A DNA stretch of 64,000 nt from Bacillota bacterium (GTDB taxonomy: Bacteria > Bacillota > Sulfobacillia > Symbiobacteriales > Symbiobacteriaceae), in assembly GCA_023623185.1 (NCBI GenBank), contig JAMNXV010000132.1, positions 1-64,000 on the forward strand, in the 5' to 3' direction. The position numbers and the translations under genes were made by a program. The notes below the pieces were generated by a model. It saw only the letters and a program-made list of their open reading frames with translations. It ran no database searches and was not told where the DNA came from. Of the stretch, positions 34,738-41,724 are shown piece after piece (the first letter of the stretch is position 1; each line of letters begins with the position of its first letter).

Positions 34738-35496
34738 ATGCGCCGCTTCAGCCGACCACGGCCGCTCCGGAAGCTGGGCCGGAGCCCTGCGCGCCTCCGG
34801 CTCCGGTCCCGGTCCGTGCTGGGCTCTCGCACGGGGCGCCTCCTGCCCCGTCTGCGGCTGCGCCGCACCTGGCTGCGCAACCTCATCCTCGCGGCGGCGG
34901 TCATCTACCTCATGATCCGCATCGGCGACCTGCTGCTCCTCCAGCCCCTAAAGGCCGTGGCCGAGGTGGAGGCCCGGCGGCTGGGGGCCGCTGCGGTGAA
35001 CCGGGTGGTGGCGGGCCAGGTGAGCCAGTCCCTCGCCGGCGCGCAGGTCGTGGAGTACGTGCGGGACGAGGACGGCCGCATTGCCGCCTACCATATCAAC
35101 ACCCCGCTGGTCAACCGGGTCGCCAGCGAGGCGGCGGCAGCCGTCCAGGAAGAGCTGACCCGCCTGGCGCAGACGCCGGTGCGGCTTCCGCTGGGCGCCC
35201 TAACCGGCTCCGCCCTGCTCTCCAACCTGGGCCCCAGGCTCTCGGTGCAGCTGGTGCCGGTGGGCGCCGTCGCCATCACGGTTCAACAGGAGTTCCGGGG
35301 GGAGGGCATCAACCAGACCCGCCACCGGGTCTGGCTGGAGGCCACGGCCACGATGCGGATCATCCTCCCGCTCACCACCCAGGAGGTCCCGCTGGTCCAG
35401 GAGCTGCCGCTGGCCGACACGGTGATCGTCGGCCCCGTGCCCACTTCCCTCTACGGCGGGAGCATCGGCGGGGTCACGCTCCCCGGCGGGCGGTAG
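34738..35496 (+). CDS. yunB: Sporulation protein YunB-like
   Basis: ATG start after GGGGGAGGAGG; 252 residues. A very basic N-terminus (about 1-45, Arg-rich) precedes a transmembrane segment (LRNLILAAAVIYLMIRIGDL). The extracytoplasmic part has the YunB features AEVEARRLGAAAVNRVV, VAYHINTPLVN-like IAAYHINTPLVNRV, LPLGALTGSALLSNLGPRL and TQEVPLVQELPLADTVIVG. In Bacillus, yunB is expressed in the mother cell and is needed for normal sporulation. The Arg-rich extension is longer than I expect for the family. Confidence 0.85.
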   Translation: MRRFSRPRPLRKLGRSPARLRLRSRSVLGSRTGRLLPRLRLRRTWLRNLILAAAVIYLMIRIGDLLLLQPLKAVAEVEARRLGAAAVNRVVAGQVSQSLAGAQVVEYVRDEDGRIAAYHINTPLVNRVASEAAAAVQEELTRLAQTPVRLPLGALTGSALLSNLGPRLSVQLVPVGAVAITVQQEFRGEGINQTRHRVWLEATATMRIILPLTTQEVPLVQELPLADTVIVGPVPTSLYGGSIGGVTLPGGR

Positions 35497-35531
35497 AGAA
35501 TGGTTCGGCTTGTTCTTTCCGCAATTTCGTG

Positions 35532-35561
35532 TTGACGCACGGGTTTGTCCGCAGCTATACT
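35532..35561 (+). promoter_or_regulatory. Promoter of the 28-codon peptide gene
   Basis: TTGACG (35532-35537), 18-base spacer, TATACT (35556-35561), 54 bases before the peptide ATG. Confidence 0.7.
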
Positions 35562-35614
35562 CACAGCCGGGAATCCGGAGACCCGCCACAAAGGCATGTA
35601 AGGAGGTCGTCGAG

Positions 35615-35701
35615 ATGCTGACCAACACCATGATGATGCCTTCCCTGGGCGCTTTCACGTTCGCCTTCATCTCGCGGCCTGTCGCCGGCGGGCTCGGGTA
35701 G
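35615..35701 (+). CDS. 28-residue peptide of unknown function, possible leader
   Basis: ATG follows TAAGGAGGTCGTCGAG, nearly the ideal Shine-Dalgarno. The peptide starts MLTNTMMMPSLGAF, has a hydrophobic middle (FTFAFISRP) and ends VAGGLG. A promoter lies upstream and two tandem terminators downstream; an Arg-rich protein gene follows. Either a free small peptide gene or a leader peptide that controls read-through, as for the ABC-F leader. No homologue recognised. Confidence 0.6.
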   Translation: MLTNTMMMPSLGAFTFAFISRPVAGGLG

Positions 35702-35725
35702 CATCGCTGCACCGAAGTCACGATC

Positions 35726-35761
35726 GGCCACAGGCCAGCGAGCGGCTGCCTGTGGCCTTTT
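35726..35761 (+). terminator. First of two tandem terminators
   Basis: GGCCACAGG (35726-35734) with CCTGTGGCC (35749-35757) and inner CAGC/GCTG pairing, then TTTT. Lies 25 bases past the 28-codon peptide gene. Confidence 0.8.
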
Positions 35762-35800
35762 CCAATGGGCCCCATCCTGAGTGGGCTCATTCCACATGGG

Positions 35801-35834
35801 AAGGACCATGGGCAGACCGCGCCCGTGGTCCTTT
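35801..35834 (+). terminator. Second of two tandem terminators
   Basis: AAGGACCATGGGC with GCCCGTGGTCCTT (13 bp, one G-U), seven-base loop, followed by TCTC. Ends 52 bases before the next gene. Confidence 0.7.
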
Positions 35835-35885
35835 CTCATGTTCCGGTCTGCCTGACCGAATTCGAGAGTTGAGGTGAATTCAGCG

Positions 35886-36098
35886 ATGTACTTCCATCCT
35901 GACAGTGCCTGGTTGATCGCCCGGAAGCGGCAGGCCGAGTGTAACCCGCATGCGGCGATCCACCGTTACGAGATCGGGGCCCAGGTGAGGGCCCGGCGGG
36001 CGGAGGCGGCGGCCCGGCGCCGGTTCTACCTGCGCTACCGGCTGCGGAGCATGGCGTACCGGCTGCTTCCGGGCCTTGCGCGGCGGCTGGCCCTCTAG
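35886..36098 (+). CDS. Small Arg-rich hypothetical protein
   Basis: 70 residues from ATG (MYFHPDSAWLIARKRQAE), with GAGGTG nine bases upstream. The middle (HRYEIGAQVRARRAEAAARR) and end (RFYLRYRLRSMAYRLLPG) are strongly basic and amphipathic; the last 20 residues are Leu/Arg-rich. No family recognised. Could bind nucleic acid or membrane. It may depend on read-through of the two terminators just upstream. Confidence 0.55.
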   Translation: MYFHPDSAWLIARKRQAECNPHAAIHRYEIGAQVRARRAEAAARRRFYLRYRLRSMAYRLLPGLARRLAL

Positions 36099-36194
36099 CT
36101 TGCTCTGGAGGTTTGTGCCACGGGGTGGTAGACTGGTCTCGGACGAGGCCGGCGGGACCGCCGGCGAACGGTCGAACTTGAAGGGGTTTTGCAC

Positions 36195-36959
36195 ATGATG
36201 AACGCCTGCTTCACACCAGAGGAGCGAGAGCGGCTGGCCCGGGCCTCGGTGCTGCTCATCGGCTGCGGCGGCCTCGGCTCCCCCGTGGCGTATGAGCTGG
36301 CGGCCGCAGGGGTGGGCCGCATCGGCCTCTGCGACATGGATGAAGTGGACCTCTCCAACCTGCAGCGGCAGGTGCTCCACCATACGGCCGATGTGGGCCG
36401 GCCCAAGGTCGAAAGCGGCCGGGAGAAGATCCTCGCGCTCCGGCCCGGGACGCAGGTCGACCTCCACCCTGTGACCCTCACCAGCGAGAACGCCCTGGAG
36501 CTGTTCCGGCAGTACGACCTGATCCTGGACGGCTCCGACAACTTCGCCACCCGCTACCTGGTCAACGACGCCTGCGTGCTGACCGGCCGCCCGCAGGTGC
36601 ACGGCTCGATCTTCCGGTTCGACGGCCAGGTGACCACGTTCGTGCCGGGGCAGGGGCCCTGCTACCGCTGCATCTACCCCACGCCGCCGCCGCCCGGCTC
36701 GGTGCCCTCCTGCGCCGAGGCCGGGGTCATCGGGGTGCTGCCGGGGTTCATCGGCAGCCTGATGGCCATGGAGGCTCTGAAGCTGCTGGCGGGGCGGGGG
36801 ACCGGCCTGACCGGCCGGCTCCTGATCTACAGCGCCCTCGACATGGACGTGGCGGAGGTGCAGATTCGCCGCAACCCCGAGTGCCCGGTCTGCGGCGACC
36901 ACCCGACCATTCACGAACTGATTGACTACGAGCAGTTTTGCGGGGGGGTGGGCGCATGA
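36195..36959 (+). CDS. E1-like adenylyltransferase, ThiF/MoeB family
   Basis: ATG chosen for AAGGGG eight bases upstream; 254 residues. The Rossmann nucleotide motif LLIGCGGLGSPVAYELAAAG, acidic loop CDMDEVDLSNLQRQVLH (with the conserved N-x-x-R-Q), and LDGSDNFATRYLVND are all intact. Putative catalytic Cys region VPSCAEAGVIGVLPG; Zn ligands CYRC and CPVC. It can be expected to adenylate the C-terminal Gly-Gly of a ubiquitin-like sulfur carrier (MoaD, ThiS or CysO type). No carrier gene is found nearby. It overlaps the second E1-like gene by four bases, and cysK follows. Confidence 0.88.
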   Translation: MMNACFTPEERERLARASVLLIGCGGLGSPVAYELAAAGVGRIGLCDMDEVDLSNLQRQVLHHTADVGRPKVESGREKILALRPGTQVDLHPVTLTSENALELFRQYDLILDGSDNFATRYLVNDACVLTGRPQVHGSIFRFDGQVTTFVPGQGPCYRCIYPTPPPPGSVPSCAEAGVIGVLPGFIGSLMAMEALKLLAGRGTGLTGRLLIYSALDMDVAEVQIRRNPECPVCGDHPTIHELIDYEQFCGGVGA

Positions 36960-37687
36960 GCCTGACCGAACAGGACATCCTGCGTTACGCCCGGCACATC
37001 ATCATGCCCGAGGTCGGCGGGCGGGGCCAGAAGCGCATCAAGGCGGCATCGGTCCTGGTGGCCGGTTTGGGCGCGGCCGGCTCCGCGGCAGCCCTCTACC
37101 TGGCCGCGGCCGGCGTGGGCCGGCTGACGCTCTGGGATCCGGCTGAGCTGACCGAAGCCGACCTGACGCAGGCCATTGCCCACGCCCGGAGCAGCCTGGG
37201 CCAGAGCCGCGCCGCCTCTGCCCGCGGGAAGCTGCTGGCCATCAACCCCGACGCGGCCGTCGCCGCATCGGCGGATCCGGACGCCCTGCCGGACCTCGTG
37301 GCGGGCCACCAGGTGGTGGTCGCCACCGCCGGCGACTGGGAGGCGGTGCAGTCGGCCGTGCTGCAGGCCGGGGCTTCAGCGGTCTTCGCCGGGGTGCAGG
37401 GCGCCGCCGGCGCGGCCTTGGCCCACCGCCCCGGCACGGCGTGCCTGGGCTGCATTCCGGCGGAGGAGCGGGACAGGGCGGGCCTGCGGCCCGAGGGGGA
37501 AGGGTGCGCGGTTGCGGCCGCCGGCGGTGTCGTCGGCACGGTCGCGGCCACCGAGGCCCTGAAGCTCATCCTGGACATCGGATCGCCGCTCACCGACCGG
37601 CTGTGGGCCTACGACGGTTGGACGGCCCGCTTCCGGGAAACCGGCGTTTCCCGCCGCCCGGACTGCCCGCTGTGCGGGGGGGATTAG
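36956..37687 (+). CDS. Degenerate second E1/ThiF-like protein
   Basis: 243 residues. The start (LTEQDILRYARHIIMPEVGG) is the typical N-terminus of full MoeB/ThiF proteins, and the Rossmann motif VAGLGAAGSAAALYLAAAG and Zn pairs CLGC and CPLC are kept. But the N-x-x-R-Q element is replaced by DPAELTEADLTQAIAHA and the D-x-x-D-N-F segment by VVATAGDWEAV, so adenylation is probably lost. Residue C in EGEGCAVAAAGGVVG remains. Overlap with the intact E1 suggests a partner, as in heterodimeric E1 enzymes; an inactive duplicate is the alternative. Confidence 0.8.
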   Translation: MSLTEQDILRYARHIIMPEVGGRGQKRIKAASVLVAGLGAAGSAAALYLAAAGVGRLTLWDPAELTEADLTQAIAHARSSLGQSRAASARGKLLAINPDAAVAASADPDALPDLVAGHQVVVATAGDWEAVQSAVLQAGASAVFAGVQGAAGAALAHRPGTACLGCIPAEERDRAGLRPEGEGCAVAAAGGVVGTVAATEALKLILDIGSPLTDRLWAYDGWTARFRETGVSRRPDCPLCGGD

Positions 37688-37717
37688 GCCTGTATGCGAT
37701 CACCCTGTGGTATCTTG

Positions 37718-37755
37718 GGGGACGGTGCACACCGTCCCCTATTTTACATTTTTCT
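37718..37755 (+). terminator. Terminator of the E1-like pair
   Basis: GGGGACGGTG and CACCGTCCCC with a minimal loop, then TATTTTACATTTTTC. Confidence 0.8.
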
Positions 37756-37776
37756 TGCGATCGCGCGATTTTCTGC

Positions 37777-37804
37777 TGGACAGCGGCCCCGAGCGTGCTA
37801 TAAT
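37777..37804 (+). promoter_or_regulatory. cysK promoter
   Basis: TGGACA (37777-37782), 16-base spacer, perfect TATAAT (37799-37804), 57 bases before cysK. Confidence 0.65.
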
Positions 37805-37861
37805 TGGGTACGTAATCACCACATCTCCGATATGTTAACAAGGAAATGGGGAGGATTCACG

Positions 37862-38797
37862 ATGGCCCGGATTTACGACAGCATCGCCGACACGATCGGG
37901 CGGACGCCCCTGGTCCGGCTGCAGCGGGTGACGGAAGGCGCGGCGGCGACCGTGCTGGCGAAGGTGGAGTCGTTCAACCCGGCTTCGTCGGTGAAGGACC
38001 GCATCGGCTATGCGATGATCAAGGACGCGGAGGAGAAGGGGATCCTGAAGCCCGGCATGACGATCGTTGAGCCCACCAGCGGCAACACCGGCATCGCCCT
38101 GGCCTTCGTCGCGGCGGCGCGGGGGTACCGCTGCATCCTGACCATGCCCGACACCATGTCGCTGGAGCGGCGGAAGCTGCTGAAGGCCTTCGGCGCCGAG
38201 CTGGTGCTGACGCCGGGCGCGGAGGGGATGAAGGGGGCCATCGCCAAGGCGCAGGAGATCCTGGAGACCACGCCGGGGGCCTGGATGCCCCAGCAGTTCG
38301 AGAACCCGGCCAACCCGGAGATCCACCGGAAGACCACGGCCGAGGAGGTCTGGGAGGACACCGACGGCCAGGTGGACATCTTCGTCGGCGGCGTGGGCAC
38401 CGGCGGCACCCTGACGGGCGTCGGCGAGGTCATCAAGCCGCGCCGGCCGGGCTTCAAGGTCGTGGCCGTGGAGCCCGCCGAGTCGCCGGTCATCTCCGGC
38501 GGCAAGCCCGGCGCGCACAAGATTCAGGGCATCGGCGCCGGCTTCATCCCCAAGAACCTGAACACCGAGGTGGTCGACGAGGTGATTCAGGTGGCCAGCG
38601 AGGACGCCATCGCCATGGCCCGCCGGCTGGCCCGGGAGGAGGGGCTCCTGGTCGGCATCTCCTCCGGCGCAGCCGCCTTCGCCGCACTGCAGGTGGCCCG
38701 CCGGCCGGAGAGCGCCGGGAAGACCATCGTGGTCCTGCTGCCCGACACCGGCGAGCGCTACCTCTCCAGCGCACTGTGGGCCGACCTGACGGTGTAG
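37862..38797 (+). CDS. cysK: Cysteine synthase (O-acetylserine sulfhydrylase)
   Basis: A 311-residue PLP enzyme. The PLP lysine is in [20 protein letters not shown] (about residue 45); the substrate loop is [20 protein letters not shown]; the phosphate-binding loop is [24 protein letters not shown] follows near the C-terminus. Makes cysteine from O-acetylserine and sulfide. It has its own promoter, separated from the E1-like genes by a terminator. Downstream cysH and sat make the sulfide precursor, so this region is a sulfate-assimilation locus. Whether it can also use a protein thiocarboxylate, as CysM of mycobacteria does, is unknown. Confidence 0.95.
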   Translation: MARIYDSIADTIGRTPLVRLQRVTEGAAATVLAKVESFNPASSVKDRIGYAMIKDAEEKGILKPGMTIVEPTSGNTGIALAFVAAARGYRCILTMPDTMSLERRKLLKAFGAELVLTPGAEGMKGAIAKAQEILETTPGAWMPQQFENPANPEIHRKTTAEEVWEDTDGQVDIFVGGVGTGGTLTGVGEVIKPRRPGFKVVAVEPAESPVISGGKPGAHKIQGIGAGFIPKNLNTEVVDEVIQVASEDAIAMARRLAREEGLLVGISSGAAAFAALQVARRPESAGKTIVVLLPDTGERYLSSALWADLTV

Positions 38798-38822
38798 CGG
38801 CGCGGCGTCAGCAACAGAGCAC

Positions 38823-38851
38823 TTGACGGGTAGTCGCAGTTGTGCTACCTA
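38823..38851 (+). promoter_or_regulatory. Promoter of the 22-codon peptide
   Basis: TTGACG (38823-38828), 17-base spacer ending TGTGC, TACCTA (38846-38851). Confidence 0.55.
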
Positions 38852-38893
38852 TCTGCTCGTGATTACGCGCATTCGTGAAGGGGGGCGGAGCCC

Positions 38894-38962
38894 GTGCTGA
38901 GCATCTGCAACGCGAACGGCTTCGCCCGCGCCTTCGTTCTGTGCTTCAAGGGAGGCTGCTGA
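38894..38962 (+). CDS. 22-residue Cys-containing peptide, probable leader
   Basis: GTG start after AAGGGGGGCGGAG. The peptide runs MLSICNANGFARAF then a hydrophobic VLCF and ends KGGC; three Cys. It is followed by a short hairpin with TTTTT (about 38973-38997), then a strong terminator, then an MFS remnant. The layout matches leader-peptide control of a drug efflux gene, or a Cys-sensing leader, given cysK and cysH on either side. Coding potential rests on RBS and context. Confidence 0.5.
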   Translation: MLSICNANGFARAFVLCFKGGC

Positions 38963-39039
38963 GCCCCGGTCCCAGGGGGTACTGTGCCCTTTTTGGGGTC
39001 GGGCTCGGCCGGCTGCACCCTGCCCGCTGTGCGCGGATG

Positions 39040-39071
39040 GGCGTCACCGGCGAGTCCGGTGACGCCTTTTT
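39040..39071 (+). terminator. Attenuator-type terminator
   Basis: Perfect 11-bp arms GGCGTCACCGG and CCGGTGACGCC, five-base loop, TTTTT run. Confidence 0.85.
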
Positions 39072-39100
39072 CGCGCGCACTTTACGGGAAGGAGCAGCAT

Positions 39101-39426
39101 CTCCCGGGGCGGCAACCCGGGCTGGGCCGAGTCCGCCTTTCACTTGGCCATTCTGCTCGGTGAGGTGCCCACCGGCGTCGTGGCCGACCTGCTGGGCCGG
39201 CGGCGCTCGATGCTCATCGGTCTCGTGCTGACCGCCGCGTCGCTGTTCGCTTCAGAGCCTGGGCTCCAGCCTGCTGATCGCCGCGGCCTTTCCGGCAGCG
39301 GCCGCCCTTCCGCCTGTGTTCGCGATCTACGCCATCGTCGGCGGCCTGTTTGCCGCCGCATCCCTGCTGTGGGCGCTGCCCCGGGCCGCTGCACGGATTG
39401 GGCGGAGCGGCATAGGGTGGGGTTGA
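39101..39426 (+). pseudogene. MFS transporter remnant
   Basis: Two pieces of a major-facilitator transporter in different frames. The first (HLAILLGEVPTGVVADLLGR then RRSMLIGLVLTAASLF) is the segment 2-3 region with the MFS motif-A pattern. At about 39250 the frame shifts, and the continuing frame (SLLIAAAFPAAAALPPVF, AIYAIVGGLFAAASLLWALP) is like the last two membrane segments, ending at TGA 39424-39426. Segments 1 and about 4-10 are missing. It lies behind a peptide leader and terminator, suggesting a once-regulated efflux gene now lost. Confidence 0.75.
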
Positions 39427-39457
39427 ACCCCACACACAAAGGAGGCCGACTGAGCCG

Positions 39458-40159
39458 ATGGCCGATAAGCGCTGGAGCCCTGAGGAGATCGCCGCCGCGA
39501 GCCGCGCCCTGGAGGGGCAGGGGCCCGAGGCGGCGCTCCGCTGGGCTTACGGGCAGTTTGCCCACGACGAGATCGCCTTTGCCTGCTCCTTCGGGGCCGA
39601 GGACGTGGCCCTGGCCCACATGATCAGCCGGGTGGCCCCCGGGGCGCAGGTCTTCTACCTCGACACCAACTTCCTCTTCCCCGAGACCTACGAGACCATC
39701 GAGGCCGTGCGGGCCGCCTACCCCCTGCGCATGTGGCGGGTGCTGCCGCGGCTCACGCCCGAGGAGCAGGCGGCGCAGTACGGCGACGAGCTGTGGCGCC
39801 AGAACCCGGACCAGTGCTGCCACCTCCGCAAGGTGGAGCCCCTGACCGAGGTGCTGAAGGGGCTGAAGGCGTGGATTACCGGCATCCGCCGGGAGCAGTC
39901 GCCCACCCGGGCGGGCGCCCAGGTGGTGGAGTGGGACCGGAAGTTCGGCCTGGTGAAGATCAACCCGCTGGTGGCCTGGAAGGACCGGGACGTCTGGAAG
40001 TACATCCTCGAAAACAATGTGCCGTACAACCCGCTGCACGACCGGGGCTATCCCTCCATCGGCTGCACGCACTGCACCCGGGCGGTGCGGCCGGGCGAGG
40101 ACCCGCGGGCGGGCCGCTGGTCGGGCTTTGCCAAGACCGAATGCGGGCTGCATCAGTAG
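39458..40159 (+). CDS. cysH: Adenylylsulfate (APS) reductase, CysH family
   Basis: A 233-residue reductase with PP-loop fold: FACSFGAEDVALAHMI, FYLDTNFLFPETYETIE. The Cys pair in QCCHLRKVEPL (about residue 126) and GCTHCTRAV (about 206) supply four ligands for the [4Fe-4S] cluster of APS-type reductases, and the C-terminal ECGLH carries the catalytic Cys. Reduces APS to sulfite with thioredoxin. ATG follows AAAGGAGG. Fourteen bases before sat, with which it is surely co-transcribed. Confidence 0.95.
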   Translation: MADKRWSPEEIAAASRALEGQGPEAALRWAYGQFAHDEIAFACSFGAEDVALAHMISRVAPGAQVFYLDTNFLFPETYETIEAVRAAYPLRMWRVLPRLTPEEQAAQYGDELWRQNPDQCCHLRKVEPLTEVLKGLKAWITGIRREQSPTRAGAQVVEWDRKFGLVKINPLVAWKDRDVWKYILENNVPYNPLHDRGYPSIGCTHCTRAVRPGEDPRAGRWSGFAKTECGLHQ

Positions 40160-40173
40160 AGGGGGGAGCGGAG

Positions 40174-41355
40174 GTGGCTGCGCTGATTCCCCCCCACGGC
40201 GGCCGTCTGGTGGACCGGTGGTTGCGGGGCCCCGCCCGGGAGGAGGCCCTGGAGCGGGCGGGGCGGATGCGGCGGGTGCGGCTCGACGCCCGGGAGGCGG
40301 CGGACCTGGAGATGATTGGCGACGGCGCGCTTTCGCCGCTCACCGGCTTCATGGGCGAGGCCGACTACCGGTCCGTGCTGGCGGAGATGCGGCTGGCGGG
40401 CGGCCTGCTCTGGGCTCTGCCGGTGACCCTCGCCGTCAGCCGCGACGAGGCGGAGGCCATCCGGGAGGGCGACGAGATCGCCCTGGAGGATCCTGCAGGC
40501 CGGCTGCTGGCCCTCATGCAGGTCTCCGAGCGGTTCCTGTACGACCGGGAGGAGGAGGCGTTGCGGTGCTACGGCACGGCCGACGACAGACACCCCGGGG
40601 TGCAGCGGCTCCGCCGCCAGGGCGGGGTCTACCTGGGCGGCGACGTCTGGCTGGTGGAGCGCCCGCCCGCCCGGTTTCCGGAGTACCAGCTTTCCCCTGC
40701 TGAGACCCGGGCGGCCATCGCCCGGCGGGGCTGGCGCACCGTGGTCGGTTTTCAGACCCGCAATCCGGTCCACCGGGCCCACGAGTACATCCAGAAGTGC
40801 GCCCTTGAGATCTGCGACGGCCTCCTGCTCCACCCGCTGGTGGGCGAAACCAAGGCCGACGACCTGCCGGCGGAGGTGCGCATGCGGGCCTACGAGGCCA
40901 TCCTCTCCGGGTACTTTCCCCGGGAGCGCACCCTCCTGGCGGTCTTCCCCGCCGCCATGCGCTACGCCGGGCCCCGGGAGGCCGTGTGGCACGCCATCTG
41001 CCGCAAGAACTACGGCTGCACGCACTTCATCGTCGGACGGGACCACGCCGGCGTCGGCAACTTCTACGGACCGCATGACGCCCAGCGCATCTTCGAGCGC
41101 CTGGACCCGGCCGAGCTGGGCATCACGCCGCTCTTCTTCGAGCACACCTTCTACTGCCGGGCCTGCGGCGCCATGGCCTCTCCCAAGACCTGCCCGCACG
41201 GGCCCGACGAGCGGGTGTCGCTCTCGGGCACCCGGGTGCGGGAGATGCTCTACCGGGGCGAGGCGCCCCCGCCGGAGTTCACCCGCCCCGAGGTGGCCCG
41301 GGTGCTGATGGAGGGGGTTCGGGTCCGCGCCCGAGGTCCATCAGTGGAAACATAG
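40174..41355 (+). CDS. sat: Sulfate adenylyltransferase (ATP sulfurylase)
   Basis: GTG start after GGGGGGAGCGGAG; 393 residues. PUA-like N-terminal domain (about 1-170, LSPLTGFMGEADY), then the catalytic domain with GFQTRNPVHRAHEY (about 190), HPLVGETKADDLP, VGRDHAGVGNFYG and a Zn-type Cys cluster YCRACGAMASPKTCPHG near residue 330. Homomeric ATP sulfurylase makes APS from ATP and sulfate. With CysH it provides assimilatory sulfate reduction; sulfite reductase is not in the window. Confidence 0.95.
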   Translation: MAALIPPHGGRLVDRWLRGPAREEALERAGRMRRVRLDAREAADLEMIGDGALSPLTGFMGEADYRSVLAEMRLAGGLLWALPVTLAVSRDEAEAIREGDEIALEDPAGRLLALMQVSERFLYDREEEALRCYGTADDRHPGVQRLRRQGGVYLGGDVWLVERPPARFPEYQLSPAETRAAIARRGWRTVVGFQTRNPVHRAHEYIQKCALEICDGLLLHPLVGETKADDLPAEVRMRAYEAILSGYFPRERTLLAVFPAAMRYAGPREAVWHAICRKNYGCTHFIVGRDHAGVGNFYGPHDAQRIFERLDPAELGITPLFFEHTFYCRACGAMASPKTCPHGPDERVSLSGTRVREMLYRGEAPPPEFTRPEVARVLMEGVRVRARGPSVET

Positions 41356-41431
41356 ACATTTCGAACCATCGCAGGATTCCTCCCGAGGTGTTAGGCTAAG
41401 ACTGAGACACCTGGGAGGAGGGGGTGGCAAG

Positions 41432-41554
41432 TTGGCAGTCTTCGTCTGCACCGAGTGCGGCGCGGAACGGGAGGGGCGCTGCAAGCCGCGGAAGTGCGCC
41501 TGCGGTGCCACGGGCACGTTCGTCAAGAAGGAAGAGGCCAAGAAGGAGGAGTAG
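41432..41554 (+). CDS. RCKP-type rubredoxin-like miniprotein
   Basis: A 40-residue protein with TTG start seven bases after GGAGGAGGGGG. Sequence MAVFVCTECGAEREGRCKPR followed by KCACGATGTFVKKEE has four Cys (C-x2-C ... C-x4-K-C-x-C) and the REGRCKPRKC pattern known in small rubredoxin-like proteins of anaerobes and spore-formers. Likely binds one iron or zinc. Lies 76 bases after sat; a redox link to sulfate reduction is plausible but inferred. Confidence 0.75.
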   Translation: MAVFVCTECGAEREGRCKPRKCACGATGTFVKKEEAKKEE

Positions 41555-41616
41555 GCGCCTCCAGCCTGCGACGAAGGCCTGCTGCAACCCGGCAGGTCTT
41601 TGTCGCGGGCCCCTTG

Positions 41617-41635
41617 TGACAGAGATAACTTGTCA
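41617..41635. promoter_or_regulatory. Possible operator upstream of iron-type ABC importer
   Basis: Short inverted repeat TGACA-N9-TGTCA about 90 bases before the ATPase gene. The surrounding AT-rich patch (GATAACTTGTCATTTC) stands out from the GC-rich background. No consensus is matched with certainty. Confidence 0.25.
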
Positions 41636-41724
41636 TTTCGGCGGGCTCTGGGAGGAGTATCGGCAGCGGGGGCTAATCTTATCAAGCGGTCTGTACAACA
41701 TTCAACCTGTAATGGGGGCTCACC

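Noticed and set aside
38875-39231. 118-codon frame across the Cys peptide and terminator
   Set aside because: It reads through two hairpins and the MFS remnant in the wrong frame; the 22-codon frame has the RBS.
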